Positions 7,996 to 16,290 of a DNA stretch of 64,000 nt are shown here, one piece after another. This stretch comes from Parvibaculum sp040390855 (GTDB taxonomy: Bacteria; Pseudomonadota; Alphaproteobacteria; Parvibaculales; Parvibaculaceae): positions 1 through 64,000 of the forward strand of contig JAZJXO010000024.1 of assembly GCA_040390855.1 (NCBI GenBank), given 5' to 3'. The notes beneath the pieces were generated by a model. That model ran no database searches and was not told the DNA's origin. It saw only the letters and a program-made list of their open reading frames with translations. A program made the translations under genes and the position numbers. Position 1 is the first letter of the stretch; the number at the start of each line of letters is the position of its first letter.

Positions 7996-8349
7996 ATGAG
8001 CAGCATCAAAAACCATCTTCAGCGCCGGACGCAGCGAAATCGCACCAAGCTTGCGAAAGCCGCAAATCATCGTCCGCGTCTGTCCGTGCATCGCTCGTCG
8101 AAGCACATCTACGCCCAGATCATCGACGATGTGAACGGCGTGACATTGGCGGCAGCGTCTTCGGTCGAAGACGGCTTTGCAGCCAAAGGCGGCAACATCG
8201 GCGGCGCGAGCGAAGTGGGCAAACTTGTTGCCCAGCGCGCGGCGGAAAAGGGTGTCAAAGACGTCGTTTTCGATCGTGGTGGCTATATTTATCACGGGCG
8301 CGTAAAAGCGCTTGCTGAAGGCGCCCGCGAAGGCGGCCTGAACTTCTAA
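7996..8349 (+). CDS. rplR: 50S ribosomal protein L18
   Basis: L18 (uL18) binds 5S rRNA together with L5. The 117-residue product has RPRLSVHRSSKHIYAQIIDD near residue 32 and the C-terminal pattern VVFDRGGYIYHGRVKALAEGAREGGL, both characteristic. The start lies 5 bases behind the rplF stop with AAGAGCA as a weak ribosome-binding site. Confidence 0.97.
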   Translation: MSSIKNHLQRRTQRNRTKLAKAANHRPRLSVHRSSKHIYAQIIDDVNGVTLAAASSVEDGFAAKGGNIGGASEVGKLVAQRAAEKGVKDVVFDRGGYIYHGRVKALAEGAREGGLNF

Positions 8350-8381
8350 TAACGGCCCGTTCTATTTAAGAGGATTTATCT

Positions 8382-8942
8382 GTGGCACGCGAAAGATCAC
8401 GAGACCGGGACCGGGAAGAGCGCGATAGCGAATTTGTGGACAAGCTCGTCCACATCAATCGCGTCGCCAAGGTCGTGAAGGGTGGCCGTCGTTTCGGCTT
8501 TGCGGCGCTTGTCGTCGTTGGTGACCAGAAAGGCCGCGTCGGCTTTGGTCATGGCAAGGCGCGCGAAGTGCCGGAGGCCATCCGCAAGGCAACCGAAAGT
8601 GCAAAGCGCGCGATGATCCGCGTGCCGCTGCGCGAAGGTCGTACGCTTCATCACGACATTGATGGTCGTCATGGTGCCGGTCGCGTTGTTCTCCGTGCGG
8701 CTCCGGCCGGTACGGGCATCATCGCCGGTGGCCCGATGCGCGCCGTCTTTGAAACGCTGGGTGTGCAGGACGTTGTGGCCAAGTCGCTCGGCTCGTCCAA
8801 TCCCTACAACATGGTGCGCGCGACATTCGACGCATTGAAGCATGAACAGAGCCCGCGCATGGTTGCAGCGCGTCGCGGCAAGAAGGTGTCCGACATTGTC
8901 GGTCGTCGTGCCGATGGCGCCGCCGATGCCGGCCTCGAATAA
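8382..8942 (+). CDS. rpsE: 30S ribosomal protein S5 (GTG start)
   Basis: S5 (uS5) is involved in decoding accuracy and lies at the mRNA entry. The product is 186 residues with a dsRNA-binding-like fold: FVDKLVHINRVAKVVKGGRRF near residue 18 and VPEAIRKATESAKRAM near residue 64. Translation appears to begin at GTG 8382, preceded by AGAGGA at 8369-8374. The N-terminus has a very charged stretch, RERSRDRDREERDSE, that is longer than in E. coli. Confidence 0.97.
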   Translation: MARERSRDRDREERDSEFVDKLVHINRVAKVVKGGRRFGFAALVVVGDQKGRVGFGHGKAREVPEAIRKATESAKRAMIRVPLREGRTLHHDIDGRHGAGRVVLRAAPAGTGIIAGGPMRAVFETLGVQDVVAKSLGSSNPYNMVRATFDALKHEQSPRMVAARRGKKVSDIVGRRADGAADAGLE

Positions 8943-8966
8943 GATTTGAATCAGAGGACCTTGATT

Positions 8967-9158
8967 ATGTCAGCGAAAAAGACAGTGACCGTTCAGCAGA
9001 CCGGCAGCCCGCTTCGCCGCCAGCCTGATCAGCGCGAGACGCTGGTTGGTCTTGGTCTGAACAAGATGCGCCGGACGAAGACGCTGGAAGATACTCCGGC
9101 TGTTCGCGGCATGATCAAAAAAGTGGCCCATCTCGTCCGCGTCGTGGACGAAGCCTAA
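8967..9158 (+). CDS. rpmD: 50S ribosomal protein L30
   Basis: L30 (uL30) is a small large-subunit protein. A TTG at 8946 is in frame, but AGAGGA at 8953-8958 sits 8 bases before ATG 8967, which yields 63 residues, the normal size. The family core QTGSPLRRQPDQRETLVGLG followed by LNKMRRTKTLEDTPAVRGMI is present. It lies between rpsE and rplO as expected. Confidence 0.96.
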   Translation: MSAKKTVTVQQTGSPLRRQPDQRETLVGLGLNKMRRTKTLEDTPAVRGMIKKVAHLVRVVDEA

Positions 9159-9192
9159 TCTGTTTTGAGCTTTCGGCTCGCGAGGCATTACG

Positions 9193-9690
9193 ATGAAACT
9201 GAACGAAATTATCGACAATGAAGGCGCCCGTCGCCCGCGCATCCGTGTTGGTCGTGGTATCGGCTCCACCAAAGGCAAGACCGGTGGTCGCGGTGTGAAG
9301 GGTCAGACCTCGCGTTCCGGCGTGGCGATCAAGGGCTATGAAGGCGGTCAGATGCCGATTCATATGCGCTTGCCCAAGCGTGGCTTCAAAAACATTTTCC
9401 GTCTCCAGTACAACGTGATCAACGTTGGCAAGGTTCAGGAAGCGATTGACGCGGGCAAGATCGATGCGAAAGCGGTGATCGACATTGCCGCTCTTGTGGC
9501 AGGCGGCGTCATCCGTCGCCCGCTCGACGGTGTGCGTCTGATGGCCGAAGGCGAACTCAAGGCGAAGGTTTCCTTCGTTGTTGCGGGCGCGTCGGCGGCC
9601 GCCAAAGAAGCGGTCGAAAAGGCGGGTGGTTCGGTTCAGGTGATCGAGCGTAAAGTGCCCGAGAAGAAGAAAAAGCCGGCAGCAGAGTAA
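9193..9690 (+). CDS. rplO: 50S ribosomal protein L15
   Basis: L15 (uL15) organises 23S rRNA late in assembly. The 165-residue product has the glycine-rich N-terminal extension GRGIGSTKGKTGGRGVKGQ around residue 20 and the signature FEGGQMP-like YEGGQMPIHMRLPKRGF near residue 50. The basic tail ends VPEKKKKPAAE. It lies 71 bases before secY. Confidence 0.97.
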   Translation: MKLNEIIDNEGARRPRIRVGRGIGSTKGKTGGRGVKGQTSRSGVAIKGYEGGQMPIHMRLPKRGFKNIFRLQYNVINVGKVQEAIDAGKIDAKAVIDIAALVAGGVIRRPLDGVRLMAEGELKAKVSFVVAGASAAAKEAVEKAGGSVQVIERKVPEKKKKPAAE

Positions 9691-9761
9691 TACCGGAGAC
9701 AAGATGCGGTCGGGGCGTATAGCCTCACCGCTCTTTATGCGGCGCACGGGGTAGGTTCTAC

Positions 9762-11093
9762 ATGGCATCGGCGGCAGAACAGCTTGCAGCAAATCTGAAT
9801 TTTTCTGCCTTTGCGAAGGCCGACGAGCTGAAGAAGCGCATCTGGTTTACGCTCGGTGCGCTCATCGTCTATCGCCTCGGTACCTATATTCCCTTGCCCG
9901 GCATTGACCCTGCGGCTCTCGCATCGGTCTTCAAGCAACAGCAGACCGGCATCCTCGGCGTGTTCGATATGTTTGCGGGCGGCGCCGTCGGCCGCATGGC
10001 GATCTTCGCGCTCGCCATCATGCCTTATATTTCCGCTTCCATTATCATTCAGTTGATGACCTCGGTGAGCCCTCACCTTGAGGCGCTGAAGAAGGAAGGC
10101 GAGCAGGGTCGCAAGACCATCAATCAGTATACGCGCTACGGAACGCTGGCTCTCGCCATCCTTCAGGGGTATGGCATCGCGGTCGGTCTCGAAGGGGCGC
10201 AGAATGTCGTGATTGATCCGGGCATGTTCTTCCGTGCCACCACGGTCATCACGCTGGCGGGCGGCACTATGTTCCTGATGTGGCTGGGTGAGCAGATCAC
10301 CTCGCGCGGCGTTGGTAACGGTATCTCGCTTATCATTTTCGCCGGCATCGTCGCCCAGCTTCCCCATGCTATCGCGGGTACACTGGAACTCGGTCGTCAG
10401 GGTGCTATCTCCACGTTCGTCATCCTGTTCCTCGCCGTCATGGTCGTGGCCGTCATCATGGCCATTGTCTTCATCGAGCGCGCCCAGCGCCGTCTGATCG
10501 TGCAATACCCCAAGCGCCAGGTCGGCAACAAGATGTATGGGGGCGACAGTTCCCATCTGCCGCTGAAGCTCAACACGTCGGGTGTCATTCCGCCTATCTT
10601 CGCGTCTTCGCTTCTGCTGCTGCCGGTCACCATCGCGAATTTCACGCAAGGGCAGGGGCCTGAATGGCTCAACACGATCACGGCGCTGCTGGGTCATGGT
10701 CAGCCGCTTTACATGCTGTTCTATGCGGCAGGCATTGTGTTCTTCGCCTTCTTCTATACGGCGCTTGTGTTCAATCCCAAGGACACGGCTGACAATCTGA
10801 AGAAATACGGCGGCTTCATTCCGGGCATCCGTCCGGGCGAGCGCACGGCGACCTATATCGACTATGTGCTGACACGCCTCACGGTTCTTGGCGCGGCCTA
10901 TCTCGTTGTGGTCTGTCTGCTGCCGGAATTTTTGATCTCTGCTTATAAAGTGCCGTTCTATTTCGGTGGCACGTCCCTGCTCATCGTTGTGTCGGTGACA
11001 ATGGACACAGTGGCCCAGATCCAGAGCCATCTGCTTGCGCACCAATATGAAGGCCTCATCAAGAAGTCGAAGTTGCGGGGGGCGCGTCGATGA
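9762..11093 (+). CDS. secY: Preprotein translocase subunit SecY
   Basis: SecY is the channel subunit of the SecYEG translocase in the inner membrane. The 443-residue product has ten predicted hydrophobic segments; an N-terminal amphipathic stretch (AEQLAANLNFSAFAKADELKKR) precedes the first. The plug/TM2 region shows GGAVGRMAIFALAIMPYISA, and the long cytoplasmic loop has the ribosome-contact motif QRRLIVQYPKRQVG near residue 244. The last codons overlap the adk ATG (ATGA), so the genes are coupled. Confidence 0.98.
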   Translation: MASAAEQLAANLNFSAFAKADELKKRIWFTLGALIVYRLGTYIPLPGIDPAALASVFKQQQTGILGVFDMFAGGAVGRMAIFALAIMPYISASIIIQLMTSVSPHLEALKKEGEQGRKTINQYTRYGTLALAILQGYGIAVGLEGAQNVVIDPGMFFRATTVITLAGGTMFLMWLGEQITSRGVGNGISLIIFAGIVAQLPHAIAGTLELGRQGAISTFVILFLAVMVVAVIMAIVFIERAQRRLIVQYPKRQVGNKMYGGDSSHLPLKLNTSGVIPPIFASSLLLLPVTIANFTQGQGPEWLNTITALLGHGQPLYMLFYAAGIVFFAFFYTALVFNPKDTADNLKKYGGFIPGIRPGERTATYIDYVLTRLTVLGAAYLVVVCLLPEFLISAYKVPFYFGGTSLLIVVSVTMDTVAQIQSHLLAHQYEGLIKKSKLRGARR

Positions 11094-11707
11094 AACTGAT
11101 CCTTCTCGGACCGCCGGGCGCGGGCAAAGGTACGCAGGCCCAGCGGCTTCAGGAAACCTACGGCTTCATCCAGCTCTCTACCGGCGACATGCTGCGGGCG
11201 GCTGTGAAGGCCGGGACTGAAATCGGTAAGCAGGCCGAAGCCATCATGGCGCGCGGTGACATGGTTCCAGACAGCGTTGTCGTGGGCATCATCGCTGACC
11301 GTATCGGCCAGCCCGATGCTAGGAAGGGCTACATTCTCGACGGTTTTCCGCGCAACGTCGCGCAGGCCGAAGCGCTCGACGCCATGCTTGCGGGCAAGGG
11401 CGACAAGCTCGACGCGGTGGTTGAGCTTGAAGTTGACGACAAGATTTTGCTTGGCCGCATCGAAGCCCGCGCCGCTCAGACGGTGGGTGGTCCGCGTGCC
11501 GACGACAACGCCGAGGCGCTGGCAAAACGCCTTACGGTCTATCACGAGCAGACCGCTCCGCTGGTGACCTACTACAAGTCCCGTGGCGTCCTCAAAGGCG
11601 TGGACGGAATGGCTGATATGAATGACGTGACCCGCCAGATTGAAGCGGTGCTCGGACTGACTAAGAAAAAGGGAAGCTGGCTTAAGCGGTTGACGGGACG
11701 GAGTTAA
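11090..11707 (+). CDS. adk: Adenylate kinase
   Basis: Adenylate kinase interconverts ATP + AMP and 2 ADP in the cytosol. The P-loop GPPGAGKGTQ spans residues 7-16, followed by the AMP-binding STGDMLRAAV and GFPRNVAQAEAL motifs. The product is 205 residues with a short LID that lacks the four zinc cysteines, like the short form common in alphaproteobacteria. A basic C-terminal extension (KKKGSWLKRLTG) is present. Position behind secY is the usual alphaproteobacterial order. Confidence 0.97.
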   Translation: MKLILLGPPGAGKGTQAQRLQETYGFIQLSTGDMLRAAVKAGTEIGKQAEAIMARGDMVPDSVVVGIIADRIGQPDARKGYILDGFPRNVAQAEALDAMLAGKGDKLDAVVELEVDDKILLGRIEARAAQTVGGPRADDNAEALAKRLTVYHEQTAPLVTYYKSRGVLKGVDGMADMNDVTRQIEAVLGLTKKKGSWLKRLTGRS

Positions 11708-11901
11708 ATCCTATAATCCCGGCCTTCGTGACGGCACTGTCGGAACAATCACCGGTTCTGGTCGAAAAATGGCGGATTTCTGCTGTTTTTTATCCAGTTC
11801 GACCGGGTTTTGACATAGGTGCTGCAAGAGCGATTCCCTCATGTGTGACGTGAGGCTTGCGCCGGAACAGGGTTTCGTGCGCTGGAAGCAGGAGAATAGA
11901 A
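11708..11901 (+). promoter_or_regulatory. Leader region before rpsM
   Basis: This 194-base spacer is the longest gap inside the ribosomal cluster. It has TTGACA at 11810-11815, a good -35 hexamer, but the expected -10 region around 11833-11839 (attccct) is poor, so a promoter here is only possible. GGTCGAA (11760-11766) and TTCGACC (11798-11804) can pair around a T-rich loop. Such a leader could hold autoregulation of the alpha operon, but I recognise no known motif. Confidence 0.35.
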
Positions 11902-12270
11902 GTGGCTCGTATTGCTGGTGTCAACATCCCGACCAATAAGCGGGTCGTTATTGCACTGACCTATATCCATGGCATCGGCGATGCCAAATCGCAGGAAATC
12001 TGCGGTAAAGTTGGCATTCCGGCCGAGCGCCGTGTCAACCAGCTGACCGATAGCGAAGTCATTCAGATCCGTGAAACGATCGACCGTGACTTCATCGTCG
12101 AAGGTGACCTGCGTCGCGAAGTCGCAATGAACATCAAACGCCTGATGGACCTTGGTTGCTATCGCGGTCTGCGTCACCGCAAGGGCCTGCCGGTTCATGG
12201 TCAGCGCACGCATACGAATGCGCGCACCCGCAAGGGTCCGGCCAAGGCAATCGCCGGCAAGAAGAAGTAA
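11902..12270 (+). CDS. rpsM: 30S ribosomal protein S13 (GTG start)
   Basis: S13 (uS13) in the head contacts P-site tRNA and bridges to the 50S subunit. The frame is open upstream, but AGGAGA at 11890-11895 sits 6 bases before GTG 11902, which gives the invariant MARIAGVNIPTNKR start and 122 residues. The helix-two-turn-helix core and the basic tail GLRHRKGLPVHGQRTHTNAR are normal. This is the first gene of the alpha-operon group. Confidence 0.97.
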   Translation: MARIAGVNIPTNKRVVIALTYIHGIGDAKSQEICGKVGIPAERRVNQLTDSEVIQIRETIDRDFIVEGDLRREVAMNIKRLMDLGCYRGLRHRKGLPVHGQRTHTNARTRKGPAKAIAGKKK

Positions 12271-12325
12271 TTTTCGGATTTTTGCCAGCGGCGGTTTGCT
12301 CTGGCGTATTTAAGGTTTGAGACGG

Positions 12326-12715
12326 ATGGCCAAGGAAAAGACCCGCGTAAAGCGCAAGGAACGCAAGAATATCTCGTCGGGCGTCGCCCACGTGAATTCC
12401 ACGTTCAACAACACCATGATCACGATCACCGACGCGCAGGGCAATGCGATTTCCTGGTCGTCGTCGGGTCTGATGGGCTTCAAGGGCAGCCGCAAGTCGA
12501 CACCCTTCGCCGCGCAGATGGCCGCTGAAGATGCCGGCAAAAAGGCGATGGAACATGGTATGCGTACCCTCGAAGTCGAGGTGACGGGTCCGGGTTCAGG
12601 TCGTGAGTCAGCCCTTCGTGCGCTCCAGTCGGTCGGCTTCACGGTCACAACGATCCGTGACGTGACACCGATCCCGCACAATGGTTGCCGCCCGCCGAAG
12701 CGTCGTCGCGTTTAA
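12326..12715 (+). CDS. rpsK: 30S ribosomal protein S11
   Basis: S11 (uS11) forms the platform next to the E-site mRNA. A TTG at 12317 is in frame, but ATG 12326 gives MAKEKTRVKRKERKN and 129 residues, the expected form. The motif HVNSTFNNTMITITDAQGN near residue 25 and the C-terminal PIPHNGCRPPKRRRV are diagnostic. Confidence 0.97.
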   Translation: MAKEKTRVKRKERKNISSGVAHVNSTFNNTMITITDAQGNAISWSSSGLMGFKGSRKSTPFAAQMAAEDAGKKAMEHGMRTLEVEVTGPGSGRESALRALQSVGFTVTTIRDVTPIPHNGCRPPKRRRV

Positions 12716-12861
12716 CAGACTTTCAGTATTGATTGGCCGGTTTGCCGGTCCCGTCGGCTCGCACGATTGAATGGTGGGGCGGACGTTAAAGAGATCAGAT
12801 GGCGGATGTCTCCCGCCCGGACGCGCGGTTCGCGCCCGTAAAATGACACGAGGTTTTGAAA

Positions 12862-13878
12862 TTGATCCAGAAAAACTGGGAAGAGCTGATTAAGCCGAAC
12901 AAGCTCGAAATCAATCCGGGCCATGACGCAGGCCGGTTCGCGACAGTTGTTGCCGAACCGCTGGAGCGCGGCTTTGGCCTGACGCTCGGCAATGCGCTGC
13001 GCCGCGTTCTGATGTCGTCGCTGCAAGGTGCCGCCGTCACCGCTGTCCAGATCGACGGTGTGCTGCATGAGTTCTCGTCGATTGCCGGTGTGCGCGAAGA
13101 CGTCACCGACATCATCCTGAATATCAAACAGCTCGCGCTGCGCCTTCATGCCGAAGGCCCCAAGCGCATGACGCTGTCCAAGACCGGCCCCGGTACGGTC
13201 ACCGCTGGTGACATCACCGCTGGTTCCGACATCGAAGTTCTGAACCCCGATCTCGTGCTCTGCACGCTTGATCAGGGTGCGGACATTCGTATGGAATTCA
13301 CTGTTGCGCTCGGCAAGGGCTATGTCTCGTCGGACCGCAACCGTCCGGAAGATGCGCCCATCGGCCTCATCCCGATCGACAGTCTCTACAGCCCTGTGAA
13401 GCGTATCTCGTATAAAGTCGAGAACACGCGCGAAGGTCAGATCCTCGATTACGACAAGCTCACCATGCAGGTCGAGACGAACGGCGCGATCACGCCGGAC
13501 GATGCCATGGCCTATGCCGCGCGCATCCTGCAGGACCAGCTTCAGGTCTTCGTCAATTTCGAAGAACCCGAACAGAAGCATGTTGAAGAAACCCGCCCTG
13601 AGCTTGAGTTCAATGCGGCGCTTCTCAAGAAGGTTGATGAACTTGAATTGTCGGTTCGCTCGGCCAACTGCCTGAAGAACGACAACATCGTTTATATCGG
13701 CGATCTGATCCAGAAGTCGGAAGCGGAAATGCTCCGTACTCCGAATTTTGGCCGCAAGTCGCTTAACGAGATCAAGGAAGTTCTCGCCCAGATGGGTCTC
13801 CATCTCGGTATGGAAGTGCCGAACTGGCCGCCGGAGAATATCGAAGAACTCGCGAAACGCTACGAAGACCAGTATTGA
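12862..13878 (+). CDS. rpoA: RNA polymerase alpha subunit (TTG start)
   Basis: RpoA starts RNA polymerase assembly and its C-terminal domain binds UP elements and activators. The N-terminal domain shows LERGFGLTLGNALRRVLMSS near residue 31; the C-terminal domain shows ELSVRSANCLKNDNIVYIGDL near residue 260 and the protein ends RYEDQY, typical of alphaproteobacteria. There is no ATG at the start: TTG 12862 gives MIQKNWEELIKPNKL, the family's beginning, and lies 8 bases behind GAGG (12850-12853). TTG 12856 is also in frame but only 2 bases from that site. Length is 338 residues. Confidence 0.96.
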   Translation: MIQKNWEELIKPNKLEINPGHDAGRFATVVAEPLERGFGLTLGNALRRVLMSSLQGAAVTAVQIDGVLHEFSSIAGVREDVTDIILNIKQLALRLHAEGPKRMTLSKTGPGTVTAGDITAGSDIEVLNPDLVLCTLDQGADIRMEFTVALGKGYVSSDRNRPEDAPIGLIPIDSLYSPVKRISYKVENTREGQILDYDKLTMQVETNGAITPDDAMAYAARILQDQLQVFVNFEEPEQKHVEETRPELEFNAALLKKVDELELSVRSANCLKNDNIVYIGDLIQKSEAEMLRTPNFGRKSLNEIKEVLAQMGLHLGMEVPNWPPENIEELAKRYEDQY

Positions 13879-13929
13879 TATTGAACGCCGCGTAGAGATA
13901 CGCCGCCCATGAATTAAGGAGACAGGGTC

Positions 13930-14361
13930 ATGCGCCACGGTAATTCCGGCCGCAAGCTCAATCGGACAGCCAGCCACCGCAAGGCCATGTTTGCCAACAT
14001 GGCGATTGCGCTCATCAAGCATGAGCAGATCGTGACCACGCTGCCCAAGGCAAAGGAGCTTCGCCCCTATGTCGAAAAGCTCGTGACACTCGGCAAGGTG
14101 GACACGCTGCACACGCGCCGTCAGGCCTATGCGCAGCTCCCCGACAAAGTGTGGGCCGCGAAGCTGTTCGACGTGCTCGGCAAGCGCTATGCCGAACGTC
14201 CCGGCGGTTACATCCGCGTTCTAAAAGCCGGCTTCCGCTTCGGCGACAACGCTCCGATGGCCGTCATCGAATTCGTCGATCGTGACGAAAGCGCCAAGGG
14301 TCAGGATTCAGGCCCCGTCTTCGTCGAAGGTGACGAAGAAAACGCGTTGCAGTCAGCATAA
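13930..14361 (+). CDS. rplQ: 50S ribosomal protein L17
   Basis: L17 (bL17) is a bacterial large-subunit protein near the tunnel exit. The 143-residue product starts MRHGNSGRKLNRTASHRKAM, the diagnostic sequence, and is extended by an acidic C-terminal tail (about residues 120-143) compared with E. coli. AAGGAGA at 13916-13922 supports the start. It is the last gene of the ribosomal cluster and is followed 29 bases later by a terminator. Confidence 0.97.
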   Translation: MRHGNSGRKLNRTASHRKAMFANMAIALIKHEQIVTTLPKAKELRPYVEKLVTLGKVDTLHTRRQAYAQLPDKVWAAKLFDVLGKRYAERPGGYIRVLKAGFRFGDNAPMAVIEFVDRDESAKGQDSGPVFVEGDEENALQSA

Positions 14362-14390
14362 GTTTTTCGCATCCGTGCGGAATGAAGAAA

Positions 14391-14416
14391 GGCGGTTCTC
14401 ACGAACCGCCTTTTTT
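14391..14416 (+). terminator. Intrinsic terminator of the ribosomal cluster
   Basis: GGCGGTTC (14391-14398) and GAACCGCC (14403-14410) form a perfect 8-bp stem with a TCAC loop, followed by TTTTTTG. It lies 29 bases behind rplQ and ends the 14-kb ribosomal transcription unit. Confidence 0.93.
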
Positions 14417-14781
14417 GTTTTCCGAAAATGATTGAACTCTCCTTTGAGGGCAGGTCGAAAAGAAAGTCCGATCAAGTGGGGAAATCCGGTTTTTTCTGCC
14501 TATCCCCTCCCGATTATTTCTCATCTCCTCGAAACCTCGAAGCCAACCAACGGAAAACCAACGATCTCGACATGGAAACGCACGATCTCTTGCAAGAATT
14601 GCAGGCATTTCCGAGCTGATTTATGGATCCGGAAAGCCTTGTCCCTGCTTTCCCTTACCAACACGTAACGCGAATTTTCCCACTTCCATCTTGCAACCGG
14701 CTCCCCACATCCACACTATTCATGTCAGGGGCAGTCGCCCGTCCACGCATACGGACGAGCAAGATGGTGGTGTTGGAGTTC
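14417..14781. other. Gene-free stretch before degQ, containing repeat copy A
   Basis: About 365 bases between the ribosomal terminator and the protease gene. The frame of the protease stays open through the last part, but with no signal-peptide logic or ribosome-binding site that supports starting there. The stretch is AT-richer than the genes and contains copy A of the dispersed repeat (14509-14652). I found no convincing promoter hexamers. Confidence 0.6.
14509..14652. repeat. Dispersed intergenic repeat, copy A
   Basis: This stretch matches 57003-57147 in the same orientation. The best parts are CCCGATTATTTCTC (14509-14522), an 18-base identical block starting CCAACGATCTCG (14558-14575) and a following run with CGATCTCT and GCAAGAAT. 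A middle section of about 35 bases is more diverged. A short frame ATG 14572 to TGA (METHDLLQELQAFPS) lies in it, but the matching frame in copy B does not stop, so protein coding is not supported. The class of repeat is unknown to me. Confidence 0.75.
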
Positions 14782-16218
14782 ATGTCACAGTCTAGTTTCA
14801 CAGGTGCTTTCGCCATGTCGGCGACAGCTCTCATGCTTGTTGCTGCGCTTGCTTTCTTTCCGTGGTCCGCCGGTGCCGACACGCGCGCGCTGCCTGCGTC
14901 GTCAGGCGATGTTACACTCTCTTACGCCTCCGTGGTGAAGCGTGTTGCGCCCGCCGTTGTGAATGTCTATTCGCGCCGTACCGTGCAGGCGAATGCGATG
15001 TCGCCCTTTCTCAACGATCCGTTCTTTCAGCGTTTCTTTGGCGGTCAGTTCGGTCCGCCGCGCGAGCGCGTACAGCAGTCGCTCGGCTCCGGTGTGGTCG
15101 TCGGTGCGGAGGGATATATCGTTACGAACAATCACGTCATCAAAGGCGGACAGGAGTTCCGCGTCGCGCTGGCCGACCGGCGCGAGTTCGAAGCCAAGCT
15201 CGTGCTTGCGGACGAGCGCACCGATCTTGCCGTGCTGAAGATCGACACCAAAGGCGAGCAGCTTCCCTTTTTGCAGTTCAAGGATTCAGATGCGGTCGAA
15301 GTCGGCGACCTCGTGCTCGCCATCGGCAATCCGTTTGGTGTCGGTCAGACAGTCACAACCGGCATCGTCTCCGCGCTCGCTCGCACGCATATCGGCGTGT
15401 CCGATTATCAGTTCTTTATACAGACGGATGCCGCGATCAATCCGGGCAATTCCGGCGGTGCGCTCGTGACGACGGACGGCAAAGTCATCGGCATCAACAG
15501 CGCCATCTATTCGCAGACCGGCGGCAGCGTCGGCATCGGCTTTGCGATCCCGTCCAACATGGTCAAGCTCGTCGTTGATAGCGCGCGCAATGGCGGTCGT
15601 CTCAAGCGCCCGTGGACCGGCGCGCAGTTGCAGCCTATTGATGCGCAAATGGCATCAACTCTCGGTCTTGATCGTCCGGGCGGTGCACTCGTCGGTGATC
15701 TCTATCCCTCCGGTCCTGCTGCGAAGGCCGGTCTCAAGGCAGGGGACGTCATTCGCTCCGTTGACGGAACAGATGTCGAAGATCCGGAAGCCTTGCGCTA
15801 CCGCTTTGCGATGAAGCCGCTGGGCAGCAAAGTGAAGCTCCGCTATTCGCGTAACGGTGCGACGCTCGAAACCACCATGTCCGTCGAAGTGCCGCCCGAA
15901 GTGCCAGCCGCTGACAAAACCCTTCTCAAAGGCCGTCAGCCCTTCGCCGGCGCCACGGTTGCCAATCTTTCGCCTGCCATAGCGGACGAGATGAGCCTGC
16001 CGACGCTTGCAGGTTCCGGCGTCGTCATCATGTCGATAGAAGAAGACTCCAACGCCGACCGCATCCAGTTCGAACCGGGTGACATCATCGTCGCCATCGG
16101 CGGCAGGAAGATCGCCACCGTCAAAGAGTTGAAAGCGGAAACCAGCAGCCCTCGCGCGCAATGGGATTTTTCGATCAAACGCGGCGACCGCACATTCGAT
16201 GCCAGTGTCGGCGGGTGA
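14782..16218 (+). CDS. degQ: Periplasmic serine protease/chaperone of the DegP/DegQ (HtrA) family
   Basis: HtrA proteases degrade or refold damaged envelope proteins. From ATG 14782 the product is 478 residues: a signal peptide (hydrophobic core about 13-29, cleavage near ASGADT-like SAGA/DT at 32), trypsin-like domain with His118 (TNNHVI), Asp148 (RTDLAVL) and Ser224 (PGNSGG), then two PDZ domains (about 275-360 and 385-475). GGAG at 14775-14778 is rather close to this ATG; ATG 14764 is the main alternative, and an ATG at 14815 would shorten the signal peptide. DegP versus DegQ cannot be told by eye. Confidence 0.9.
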   Translation: MSQSSFTGAFAMSATALMLVAALAFFPWSAGADTRALPASSGDVTLSYASVVKRVAPAVVNVYSRRTVQANAMSPFLNDPFFQRFFGGQFGPPRERVQQSLGSGVVVGAEGYIVTNNHVIKGGQEFRVALADRREFEAKLVLADERTDLAVLKIDTKGEQLPFLQFKDSDAVEVGDLVLAIGNPFGVGQTVTTGIVSALARTHIGVSDYQFFIQTDAAINPGNSGGALVTTDGKVIGINSAIYSQTGGSVGIGFAIPSNMVKLVVDSARNGGRLKRPWTGAQLQPIDAQMASTLGLDRPGGALVGDLYPSGPAAKAGLKAGDVIRSVDGTDVEDPEALRYRFAMKPLGSKVKLRYSRNGATLETTMSVEVPPEVPAADKTLLKGRQPFAGATVANLSPAIADEMSLPTLAGSGVVIMSIEEDSNADRIQFEPGDIIVAIGGRKIATVKELKAETSSPRAQWDFSIKRGDRTFDASVGG

Positions 16219-16290
16219 CGGGGAACGGCTTTCTCTGTCACCGTGGCGGGTCCCTTCAATTCTGCCCCCAAATCGTGCTAAACCCTCTGT

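Noticed and set aside
9735..11045. 436-residue open frame on the minus strand across secY
   Set aside because: It is antisense to the unmistakable secY gene, has charged low-complexity content and no family pattern; GC-rich codon bias keeps such frames open.
11709..11725. TATAAT behind adk as a -10 element
   Set aside because: The TATAAT at about 11711-11716 has no -35 match at the right distance and lies 190 bases before rpsM.
12712..14112. 466-residue minus-strand open frame across rpoA and rplQ
   Set aside because: Antisense shadow of two conserved genes; no ribosome-binding site or known domain.
14572..14619. Short frame METHDLLQELQAFPS in repeat copy A as a small protein
   Set aside because: The matching frame in copy B has no stop at this place and the changes alter residues freely, so the frame is not conserved.
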